From assembly GCF_001043915.1 (NCBI RefSeq), contig NZ_LABX01000103.1:1-64000 (forward strand): a DNA stretch of 64,000 bases, given 5' to 3'. Under the pieces are notes generated by a model, which saw nothing but the letters and a program-made list of their open reading frames with translations, did not search any database and was not told where the DNA came from. Positions 17,357 through 25,856 of the stretch are shown in pieces. The position numbers were made by a program, and so were the translations under genes. How positions within the stretch are numbered: position 1 is the first letter of the stretch; every line of letters begins with the position of its first letter. Source of the DNA: Methylobacterium aquaticum. Lineage in GTDB: Bacteria > Pseudomonadota > Alphaproteobacteria > Rhizobiales > Beijerinckiaceae.

Positions 17357-17598
17357 ATGGACCGCCAGAAGTTGAGCGAGGCCGTTCTGCGCGCTGTGCG
17401 CGACAATGGTGGCAGGGCGACTATCGTCGAGATCGCCAGGCATATTTGGATCAACCATGAGGCTGATCTAAAAGCGGCAGGTGATCTATTTTACACATGG
17501 CAATATGAGATGCGTTGGACGGCACAAAAGCTGCGCAACGCCGGGCAGCTCGCATACGCTCGCGAGAATGGGCGCAACGTTTGGCAGCTGGTGAAATA

Positions 17599-17599
<1 letters not shown>
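17357..17599 (+). CDS. Small winged-helix-like protein inserted between pdhA and pdhB
   Basis: An 80-residue protein, [19 protein letters not shown]... to NVWQLVK. The pattern (helix with [25 protein letters not shown], then [18 protein letters not shown]...GRNVWQLV) looks like a winged helix of the kind found at the N-terminus of Mrr-type restriction proteins. I infer DNA binding from this pattern alone. Its codons differ from its neighbours (CTA, AAA, GCA, ACA, TTT, CAA and TAT are frequent), so the DNA is clearly less GC-rich and probably acquired. The TAA shares its last A with the ATG of pdhB, giving tight coupling. Confidence 0.65.
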
Positions 17600-19050
<1,451 letters not shown>

Positions 19051-19055
19051 GCCCC

Positions 19056-19340
19056 ATGACCGACGACGCGCCCCGCTTCGAGGCCCTCGACGTTCCGCCC
19101 GACGCCCGGGAGCAGGGCGGCATCGAGGTCCTGCGCGCTGCCGTGGTCGACGGCGCGGTGAGCTTTGCGTTGCGCCGCTCCTTCGAGGACCCGGCCACCT
19201 GGGGCCGGCTGCTGGTCGACCTCGCCCGTCAGGCGGCGCGGGTCTATGCCCGCGAGACCGGGATGTCCGAGGAAGAGGCGTTCGCCCGCATCCGCGCCGG
19301 GATGGAGGCCGAGAGCCTCGATCCCGAAAGCCTCAACTGA
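19056..19340 (+). CDS. DUF5076-like protein of the pdh operon
   Basis: A 94-residue soluble protein (from the ATG) of unknown function. It contains GGIEVLRAAVVDGAVSFALRRSFEDPATWGRLLVDLARQAARVYA and a Met/Glu-rich C-terminal helix, EEEAFARIRAGMEAE. Proteins of this size and pattern occur in pdh operons of Hyphomicrobiales. The DUF5076 label is from memory of that pattern. The ATG at 19056 is 5 bp after the pdhB stop. A GTG at 19047 overlapping that stop is an alternative. Confidence 0.7.
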   Translation: MTDDAPRFEALDVPPDAREQGGIEVLRAAVVDGAVSFALRRSFEDPATWGRLLVDLARQAARVYARETGMSEEEAFARIRAGMEAESLDPESLN

Positions 19341-19348
19341 GGCGCCTC

Positions 19349-19957
19349 ATGGCCGGGGCCGCGCCGCGCTGGGCCACCTACGCCGATCTCGAGGCGGTGC
19401 CGGACCCCCTCGTGGCCGAGATCGTCGACGGGGTGCTGGAGACGCATCCGCGGCCGCGGCCGCTGCACAGCATCGCGTCGGCGCGGCTGTCGGGTGAACT
19501 GGATCGTCCTTTCTCCCGCGGGCGCGGCGGCCCGGGCGGCTGGATCTTCATGATCGAGCCCGAGCTTCACCTTGGGCCGCACGTGGTCGTGCCCGACCTC
19601 GCCGGCTGGCGCCTCGAACGCCTTCCGGTCATCCCGAAGACCGCCTTCGTCGAAACGTCGCCCGACTGGGTCTGCGAGATCCTGTCCCCGTCCACCACAC
19701 GGCTCGACCGCGGGCCGAAGCGGCGGATCTATGCCGAGTTTGCCGTCGGTCACCTCTGGCTGCTCGATCCCGCCAATGGCGTGCTCGAAGGCTTCGCGCT
19801 CGTGGGCGACCGCTGGCTGCTCCTCGGCACCGTGGAGCGCGGCGGCGAAGTGGTTCTGCCGCCCTTCGAGGCCGCCCCGTTCCCGCTCGACGACCTCTTC
19901 CCGATTGAGGCTTCGCCTCCTGACGATCCGGCCGCCCCTCCTCCCGCCGAGACCTGA
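19349..19957 (+). CDS. Uma2-like (DUF820) PD-(D/E)XK-fold protein
   Basis: A 202-residue protein of the Uma2 family, which has a restriction-endonuclease-like fold but mostly unknown function. The core is visible: YADLEAVPDPLVAEIVDGVL, then EPELHLGPHVVVPDLAGWR (acidic residues around PD), VETSPDWVCEILSPSTTRLDR (E of E-x-x) and KRRIYAEFAVGHLWLLDP. The C-terminus is Pro/Asp/Ala-rich. It is placed between DUF5076 and pdhC with 8-bp and 4-bp gaps, so it is transcribed with the dehydrogenase genes. It is not a normal member of this operon. Confidence 0.8.
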   Translation: MAGAAPRWATYADLEAVPDPLVAEIVDGVLETHPRPRPLHSIASARLSGELDRPFSRGRGGPGGWIFMIEPELHLGPHVVVPDLAGWRLERLPVIPKTAFVETSPDWVCEILSPSTTRLDRGPKRRIYAEFAVGHLWLLDPANGVLEGFALVGDRWLLLGTVERGGEVVLPPFEAAPFPLDDLFPIEASPPDDPAAPPPAET

Positions 19958-19961
19958 ATCC

Positions 19962-21452
19962 ATGCCGATCAACGTCCTGATGCCCGCCCTCTCGCCGACC
20001 ATGGAGAAGGGCAACCTCGCCAAGTGGCTCAAGAAGGAGGGCGACACCGTCAAGTCGGGCGACGTTCTCGCCGAGATCGAGACCGACAAGGCGACCATGG
20101 AGGTCGAGGCGGTCGACGAGGGCGTGCTCGCCAAGATCGTGGTGCCGGAGGGCACCGCCGACGTGCCGGTCAACGACCTGATCGCTCTCATCGCCGAGGA
20201 GGGCGAGGACGTGGGCAGCGTGCAGGCCGGCGGCAACGGGCAGGGGAAGGCGGCAGAGGCGCCCGCAAAGGCGGAAGCCGCCAAGACCGATGCCACCAAG
20301 ACCGATGCCGGCAGGACCGAGCCAGGAAAGCCCCAGGCTCCCGCCGGCAACGAGACGCCCGGCGGCGGGACGATGTCCTACGAGCGGGTCGACACGGCGC
20401 CGGAGGGCGCGCGACCGGCAGCCGGCAAGGCGAACGGCGCCGCCCCGCCGACATCGGGAGGGCGCCTGTTCGCCTCGCCGCTCGCCCGCCGCATCGCCAA
20501 GCAGGAGGGCCTCGACCTCGCGGCGGTCCAGGGCTCGGGCCCGCACGGACGGATCATCGAGCGCGACGTGCGCGCCGCCCTCGACGGCGGGACGGCCAAG
20601 CCCGTACCGCAAGCCGCCGCCAAGGAAGCTGCCGCAAAGGAAGCGGCCGTCCCCGCCGCGAAGCCCGACCCGGCGCCAGCCCCGAAGCCCGCTGCCGCCC
20701 CGCCCTCCGGCCTCACCGCCAAGCAGGTGATGGGGATGTTCGAGCCCGGCTCCTTCGAGGAAGTGCCCCTCGACGGCATGCGCAAGACCATCGCCAAGCG
20801 CCTGGTCGAGTCGAAGCAGACCGTCCCGCATTTCTACCTCTCCCTCGACGTCGAGCTGGACGCGCTCTTGAGCTTGCGCGAGCAGGTCAATGCGGGGGCG
20901 GCGAAGGACAAGGACGGCAAGCCGGCCTTCAAGCTCTCGGTCAACGACTTCGTCATCAAGGCGCTGGCGCTGGCGCTCCAGCGGGTGCCGGCGGCGAATG
21001 CCGTCTGGGCCGAGGACCGGATCCTACGGTTCCGCCACTCCGATGTCGGCGTCGCGGTGGCGATCGACGGCGGGCTGTTCACCCCGGTGATCCGCAAGGC
21101 CGAGCAGAAGACTCTCTCGACGATCTCGGCCGAGATGAAGGACCTCGCGGCCCGCGCCCGCACCAAGAAGCTCAAGCCGGACGAGTACCAGGGCGGCACC
21201 ACCGCGGTGTCGAATCTCGGCATGTTCGGCATCAAGTCGTTCGGCGCGGTCATCAACCCGCCCCACGGCACCATCCTGGCGGTCGGCGCCGGGGAGGCCC
21301 GGGTGGTGGCGAAGAACGGCGCCCCCGCGGTGGTCCAGGCGATGACCGTCACCCTCTCCTGCGACCACCGGGTGGTCGACGGGGCGCTCGGCGCCGAATT
21401 GCTCGCGGCGTTCAAGGGGTTGATCGAGAGCCCGATGGGCATGCTGGTTTGA
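19962..21452 (+). CDS. pdhC: Dihydrolipoamide acetyltransferase (E2 of pyruvate dehydrogenase)
   Basis: The core subunit of the complex; it moves the acetyl group from lipoyl to CoA. It has 496 residues. One lipoyl domain lies at 1-80 (Lys in [10 protein letters not shown]). Ala/Pro/Lys-rich linkers at about 85-165 and 215-245 surround the peripheral subunit-binding domain (RLFASPLARRIAKQEGLDLAAVQGSGPHGRI). The catalytic domain from about 270 ends with LSCDHRVVDGALGAE, which holds the active-site His and Asp. The ATG at 19962 is 4 bp after the Uma2-like gene. The lipoyl DNA shares a 69-base identical block with pdhB. Confidence 0.96.
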   Translation: MPINVLMPALSPTMEKGNLAKWLKKEGDTVKSGDVLAEIETDKATMEVEAVDEGVLAKIVVPEGTADVPVNDLIALIAEEGEDVGSVQAGGNGQGKAAEAPAKAEAAKTDATKTDAGRTEPGKPQAPAGNETPGGGTMSYERVDTAPEGARPAAGKANGAAPPTSGGRLFASPLARRIAKQEGLDLAAVQGSGPHGRIIERDVRAALDGGTAKPVPQAAAKEAAAKEAAVPAAKPDPAPAPKPAAAPPSGLTAKQVMGMFEPGSFEEVPLDGMRKTIAKRLVESKQTVPHFYLSLDVELDALLSLREQVNAGAAKDKDGKPAFKLSVNDFVIKALALALQRVPAANAVWAEDRILRFRHSDVGVAVAIDGGLFTPVIRKAEQKTLSTISAEMKDLAARARTKKLKPDEYQGGTTAVSNLGMFGIKSFGAVINPPHGTILAVGAGEARVVAKNGAPAVVQAMTVTLSCDHRVVDGALGAELLAAFKGLIESPMGMLV

Positions 21453-21484
21453 GCCCCGTCGCCCCGCCCTCCCCGGAGACCTGA

Positions 21485-22924
21485 ATGTCCGACACCTACG
21501 ACATCCTCATCATCGGCGCCGGTCCCGGCGGCTACGTGGCGGCGATCCGGGCCGCCCAGCTCGGCTTCAAGACGGCGGTGGTGGACCGCGAGCACTTGGG
21601 CGGCATCTGCCTCAACTGGGGCTGCATCCCCACCAAGGCGCTGCTGCGCTCGGCCGAGATCTACCATTACATGCAGCACGCCAAGGATTACGGCCTGACG
21701 GCGGAGAATGTCGGGTTCGACGTCTCGGCCATCGTCAAGCGCTCGCGCGGCGTCTCGGGCCGGCTCAACGGCGGCGTCGGCATGCTGTTGAAGAAGAACA
21801 AGGTCGACGTGATCTGGGGCGAGGCCGCGATCGAGGCGGCGCCGAAAGGCAACGAGGCCGGCCGGGTGGTGGTGCGGGAGACCACGCGCGCCGAAGCGCC
21901 GAAGGGCGCCAAGGCCGCGGGCACCTATGGCGCCAAGCACATCATCGTGGCGACCGGCGCCCGCCCGCGGGCAATTCCGGGCATCGAGCCGGATAAAAAG
22001 CAGATCTGGACCTATTACGAGGCCATGGTCCCGCAGACGATGCCCAAGAGCCTGCTGGTGATGGGCTCGGGCGCGATCGGCATCGAGTTCGCCTCGTTCT
22101 ACCGCACCATGGGCGCCGAGGTGACGGTGGTGGAAGTGCTGCCGCAGATCCTGCCGGTGGAGGACCACGAGATCGCCGCCCATGCCCGCAAGCGCTTCGA
22201 GAAGCAGGGCATCAAGATCCTCACCGGCGCCAAGGTGGCCAAGGTCGAGAAGGGCGCAGATGCGATCACCGCCACGGTCGAGACCGAGGGCGGCAAGACG
22301 CAGGAGATCACGGCCGAGATCCTGATCTCGGCGGTCGGCGTCGTCGGCAACATCGAGACTCTCGGCCTGGAAAAACTCGGCGTCACGATCGAGCGCGGCA
22401 TCGTCGCCACCGACGGGCTCGGGCGCACCAGCGTGCCGGGGATCTACGCCATCGGCGACGTCGCCGGCCCGCCGATGCTGGCCCACAAGGCCGAGCACGA
22501 GGGGGTGCTCTGCGTCGAGACCATCAAGGGCCTGCACACCCACCCGATGGACAAGGGCAAGATCCCGGGCTGCACCTATTGCCAGCCGCAAGTCGCCTCG
22601 GTCGGCCTCACCGAGGCCAAGGCCAAGGCGCAGGGTTTCGACGTGCGGGTCGGCCGCTTCCCCTTCGCGGGCAACGGCAAGGCGATCGCGCTGGGCGAGC
22701 CCGACGGCTTGGTGAAGACGATCTTCGACCGCAAGACCGGCCAGCTCCTCGGCGCCCACATGGTCGGGGCCGAGGTGACCGAGCTGATCCAGGGCTACGT
22801 CGTGGCGATGACCCTCGAGACCACCGAGGAAGAGCTGATGCACACGGTCTTCCCGCACCCGACCCTCAGCGAGATGATGCATGAGAGCGTGCTCGACGCC
22901 TACGGGCGGGTGATCCACACCTGA
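21485..22924 (+). CDS. lpdA: Dihydrolipoamide dehydrogenase (E3)
   Basis: Reoxidises dihydrolipoyl groups with FAD and NAD+. It has 479 residues. The N-terminal FAD motif is DILIIGAGPGGYVAAIRAAQLG, the redox disulfide is GGICLNWGCIPTKALL, the NAD motif is LLVMGSGAIGIEFASFYRTMGAEVTVVE, the second FAD motif is GIYAIGDVAG, and the C-terminal active-site His-Glu is in VFPHPTLSEMMHE. It is the last gene of the operon, 32 bp after pdhC. The next gene is convergent, with a short copy of the dispersed repeat in between. Confidence 0.96.
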   Translation: MSDTYDILIIGAGPGGYVAAIRAAQLGFKTAVVDREHLGGICLNWGCIPTKALLRSAEIYHYMQHAKDYGLTAENVGFDVSAIVKRSRGVSGRLNGGVGMLLKKNKVDVIWGEAAIEAAPKGNEAGRVVVRETTRAEAPKGAKAAGTYGAKHIIVATGARPRAIPGIEPDKKQIWTYYEAMVPQTMPKSLLVMGSGAIGIEFASFYRTMGAEVTVVEVLPQILPVEDHEIAAHARKRFEKQGIKILTGAKVAKVEKGADAITATVETEGGKTQEITAEILISAVGVVGNIETLGLEKLGVTIERGIVATDGLGRTSVPGIYAIGDVAGPPMLAHKAEHEGVLCVETIKGLHTHPMDKGKIPGCTYCQPQVASVGLTEAKAKAQGFDVRVGRFPFAGNGKAIALGEPDGLVKTIFDRKTGQLLGAHMVGAEVTELIQGYVVAMTLETTEEELMHTVFPHPTLSEMMHESVLDAYGRVIHT

Positions 22925-22940
22925 TCGGGGCCGACGCCCG

Positions 22941-23030
22941 AGACCAGTAGTCCGGGATGCCGACGCATCACCGTCGATCCTCGGCAAGGCAGGACCGGAC
23001 CCAACAGTCGTTGTCTGACGACCGTTGGTA
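22941..23030. repeat. Dispersed convergent-junction repeat, copy 3 (shortened)
   Basis: Contains the start AGACCAGTAGTCCGGGATGCCGACGCATCA and the end GACGACCGTTGGTA of the repeat. The central part with the AAGCCCA/TGGGCTT stem is missing. It lies between lpdA (+) and a protease gene (-), which are convergent. Confidence 0.65.
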
Positions 23031-23074
23031 CGACGTACCGGGGACGGGGACGGGGCCGGCGCAAGGGGGCGGCC

Positions 23075-24610
23075 TCACTGGCAGGCCACGAACCCGGTCA
23101 TGGCCTTCGCCGCCTCTGCGAGGTCGGCGGGATCGAGCTTGATTCCCGCGGTCGTCCCCGGCTGGATGGCGATCTGATTCGATTCCAGGAACGTCGCCAG
23201 CATCGTGCTCTTGATGGCAAAGTTGATGTTCTGCGGGAAGTCGCCGGATGCGAGGGCGACCTTGAGCACGTTGAGTTTGGCGGCGACAACGCCGACGATG
23301 TTCCCATAGCCATCCAGGAGCGGCCCGCCCGAGTTGCCTTGCTGGACGGGGGTGGAGATCTGGTAATACCGGCTGTCGTCGCCCAAGCCCGAGAGGGCCG
23401 TGACGTTCCCGAGGGTGAAGTTGCCGGAACTCGCCAGGATGTCCGCATGGGGATAACCGAAGGCGGCCACGCTCTCGCCGAGTCGCGTCCCCATGCGGAC
23501 CGAGGCGAACTTTGCCCCCTTCGCATCGTCGATGGCCAGAAGGGCGAGATCGTTGCTGCCATCCGTCGCCACGAGACGCGCCGGATGGGCCGCCTTGTTG
23601 TCGTTGAGCTTGACCGCGATGAGCTTGCAGTCCTTGATGACGTGGGCGTTCGTCACGAAGGTCCCGCGCGCATCCACGAAGAAGCCTGAGCCGGTCGATA
23701 TGCCCTTGTCCTCGGCCTTCGGCGGGACGGACGGTGGCGAGGGCGTCGCCACCGCTGGAGGCATGGCCGAGGGGAGCGGCGGATTCTCCCGCGCGACGGG
23801 CTGCGCCGGACCAGGGACCCGCACGGGAGGCGTCGTGGCGACCTGAGGGGGCGGCTGCGATGCGCCGGGAGGCTCGATCATCGGCCGTCCGTTCATCACC
23901 GAGCCGAGCGACGCCGACATCAGGATCGCGACACGCTCGCCGCCGACATTCCCCTTCGCGTTGTCCCAGAACAGCGAGAAGCCAAGGACCCCGTCGGCGT
24001 CCTGATGGTAGCGAAGATACTCGTCCTTGCCGCCCGGGGAGGTCGCCGAGATGACGAACCACCCGTCCTTGATGACGCTGTAATTGACAGCGTAGCGATT
24101 GCGGCGCTTCCGCTCGAGCGTCTCCGAATAGACGAGATCGATGCCGATCGATGGAAAATAATTGTATTTCACGCTCAAACGGTCGATGGCGTCCTCGAAT
24201 GCAAGGCCGTTCTTGTTGGCGGCGGGGCGCAGCGCCAGGCCCTGCGGGATCCAGATCGGACGACCACGCCACGGATGCTCGATCAGCTTGAAGTTCCACA
24301 GGCCGAGCATCGGCACGGCGGCCTTGATGAGCGTATCGACCGTCTGCCTGCTCAACGCCCCATCCGGCCAAAGGCCATTCTCCTCCTGGAAGCGCTTGGT
24401 CGCCTCGAAGGTGCGCAGGCCGAGGCTCTCGGTCGGAACGGAGGTTTGGTGACCGGTGGCGATCAGCAGGATTTGTGAAAGCACACGGGAGCGCAAGCTA
24501 TGCTCTTCGTTGAAGATGTGGTCCGCCCTCGCGAAATCCGGCGTCCGCACCTGAGCGGTTGCGGGGTGAGCCGCCAATCCGGCAACAAGAGCAAAAACGA
24601 AGCGACGCAT
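23075..24610 (-). CDS. Secreted trypsin-like serine protease
   Basis: A 511-residue protein. The signal peptide is MRRFVFALVAGLAAHPATAQ. Residues about 25-240 resemble a peptidoglycan-binding-like or sensor region (TFEATKRFQEENGLWPDGALSRQTVDTL, typical of PG_binding_1). A Pro-rich linker lies around 250-305. The C-terminal protease domain has the triad: His in TNAHVIKDC, Asp in GSNDLALLAI and Ser in QGNSGGPLLD. It probably works in the periplasm in protein quality control or on the wall. Start at the ATG 24610, which gives the signal peptide; the frame also opens earlier with a TTG at 24661. Convergent with lpdA. Confidence 0.85.
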   Translation of the reverse strand: MRRFVFALVAGLAAHPATAQVRTPDFARADHIFNEEHSLRSRVLSQILLIATGHQTSVPTESLGLRTFEATKRFQEENGLWPDGALSRQTVDTLIKAAVPMLGLWNFKLIEHPWRGRPIWIPQGLALRPAANKNGLAFEDAIDRLSVKYNYFPSIGIDLVYSETLERKRRNRYAVNYSVIKDGWFVISATSPGGKDEYLRYHQDADGVLGFSLFWDNAKGNVGGERVAILMSASLGSVMNGRPMIEPPGASQPPPQVATTPPVRVPGPAQPVARENPPLPSAMPPAVATPSPPSVPPKAEDKGISTGSGFFVDARGTFVTNAHVIKDCKLIAVKLNDNKAAHPARLVATDGSNDLALLAIDDAKGAKFASVRMGTRLGESVAAFGYPHADILASSGNFTLGNVTALSGLGDDSRYYQISTPVQQGNSGGPLLDGYGNIVGVVAAKLNVLKVALASGDFPQNINFAIKSTMLATFLESNQIAIQPGTTAGIKLDPADLAEAAKAMTGFVACQ

Positions 24611-25216
24611 TGGATGGCAGTCCCGGCACTCGTCAGTGCAACGTTGCAATGAATCGGCCAAGTGTCAAACGCGATAGGCCTGTGCCGCCAAGTTTGGCGC
24701 GTGGCTGCCCACAGCCCAGGGGCGTCGAGCCGTCTCCTTCGTGGATAGGATGAACAAAGTTCTCTGAAAGGGTCTCGGTCTTTTCGTTCCCGGTCGGGCG
24801 GAGCCGACGACCAGGGGAGCGCCGGGCCCGCCCGCAGACTTCGCGCGCCGCCACCACGGCGTCACCGGTCTCGGAGGCAGGTCGGGCGGTCGTCCGGGCC
24901 GTTCCAGGGTCAAGAGGCGTCGCAAGAGGCCCCCGGGACATGCTCGGCCCTCTGACGCCGCGGCCTTCTCGCGAGCCGCCGGCTCCTCGACAGCGGCGGC
25001 CATCTCCCGCTTGTCGTCACCGCGATGACGGTATCCAATGAATGGAGAAGGGCAGGTGTTATTGGAGGGTTACAGGACGATGGCGGAAGCGCTATCTCTT
25101 TTGACCTATACCGAAAGAATTCGACGGTGTTTGGGAACCGAACGCATTCCTGTCGATTGCGTCGCGCCGCCATTGTACTGTCCCGCTGCCGGCCACGGCA
25201 GGGAGACGACCGAATC
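24611..25216. other. Intergenic, no gene recognised
   Basis: About 600 bases between the divergent protease and SnoaL-like genes. Two parts (about 24640-24780 and 25025-25190) are less GC-rich than the rest. A 60-residue frame at 25038-25220 is possible, but it has no recognisable features and overlaps the next gene start. Confidence 0.4.
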
Positions 25217-25723
25217 ATGAAGACGACGATGCTCGCGGCATGCGCCGCCGGGGTGATGCTGCTCGCCGCCGCGCCGGTGCGGGCCGAGACGACGGAGTGT
25301 GCCGTGGTCACCGAGCGCCAGATCGAGGGCCTGTTCGATCGCTGGAACACGTCGCTGGCGACGCTCGACCCGGCGAAGGTCACGGCGAACTACGCGCCCG
25401 ATGCCGTGCTGCTGCCGACCGTGTCCAACACGCCGCGCACCGACCGGGCGATGATCCAGGACTACTTCGTGCACTTCCTGGAGAAGCACCCGCAGGGCGT
25501 CATCAACACCCGCACGGTCAAGGTCGGCTGCAACCTGGCGACCGATGTCGGGACCTACACCTTCCTGATCGACGGGAAGAATCCGGGCGAGCACGTGGTG
25601 GTGCCGGCGCGCTACAGCTTCATCTACGTGCTGAAGGACGGCGAGTGGCTGATCGCGCACCACCATTCCTCGGCGATGCCGGAGCCGGTCGTCACCGCCA
25701 CCGCCGCCGCCAAGGATCACTGA
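25217..25723 (+). CDS. Secreted SnoaL/DUF4440-like (SgcJ/EcaC type) protein
   Basis: A 168-residue protein. The signal peptide MKTTMLAACAAGVMLLAAAPVRA is clear. The mature part reads ERQIEGLFDRWNTSLATLDPAKVTANYAPDAVLLPTVSNTPRT and GTYTFLIDGKNPGEHVVVPARYSFIYVLKDGEWLIAHHHSSAMPEP, the NTF2-like fold of the CaMKII-association/SgcJ group. Such proteins bind small ligands or form dimers, and a catalytic role is uncertain. The ATG at 25217 is chosen because the signal peptide starts there. The last codons and stop are duplicated just downstream as a 17-bp tandem repeat. Confidence 0.8.
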   Translation: MKTTMLAACAAGVMLLAAAPVRAETTECAVVTERQIEGLFDRWNTSLATLDPAKVTANYAPDAVLLPTVSNTPRTDRAMIQDYFVHFLEKHPQGVINTRTVKVGCNLATDVGTYTFLIDGKNPGEHVVVPARYSFIYVLKDGEWLIAHHHSSAMPEPVVTATAAAKDH

Positions 25724-25744
25724 GGCTCAAGGATCACTGAGGCT
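25711..25744. repeat. 17-bp tandem duplication over the stop codon
   Basis: CAAGGATCACTGAGGCT at 25711-25727 is repeated exactly at 25728-25744. The first copy holds the last codons and stop of the SnoaL-like gene. Confidence 0.9.
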
Positions 25745-25753
25745 GCCGAATCA

Positions 25754-25846
25754 TACCAACGGCCCAAGATTCAAAGGCCCAAGATTCAAAGGCCCAAGAT
25801 TCAAAGGCCCAAGATCCGACGGCCCAAGATGCTGACGCATCGAGGG
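25754..25846. repeat. Dispersed convergent-junction repeat, copy 4, with 15-bp tandem expansion
   Basis: Starts TACCAACGGCCCAAGAT and ends GATGCTGACGCATCGA, as the first part of the repeat. Between them is a tandem array of GGCCCAAGATTCAAA: three identical units (25761, 25776, 25791), then GGCCCAAGATCCGAC (25806) and GGCCCAAGATGCTGA (25821). The rest of the element is missing. It lies between the SnoaL-like gene (+) and the RND pump gene (-), which are convergent. Confidence 0.8.
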
Positions 25847-25856
25847 ACCGACGGGA

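Noticed and set aside
20834-22987. 717-residue open frame on the minus strand across pdhC and lpdA
   Set aside because: Antisense shadow of two clear enzymes; at this GC content such long antisense frames are common. No domain is recognisable in it.
25038-25220. Possible 60-residue gene before the SnoaL-like gene
   Set aside because: No ribosome binding site of note, no recognisable features, and it overlaps the start of the next gene.
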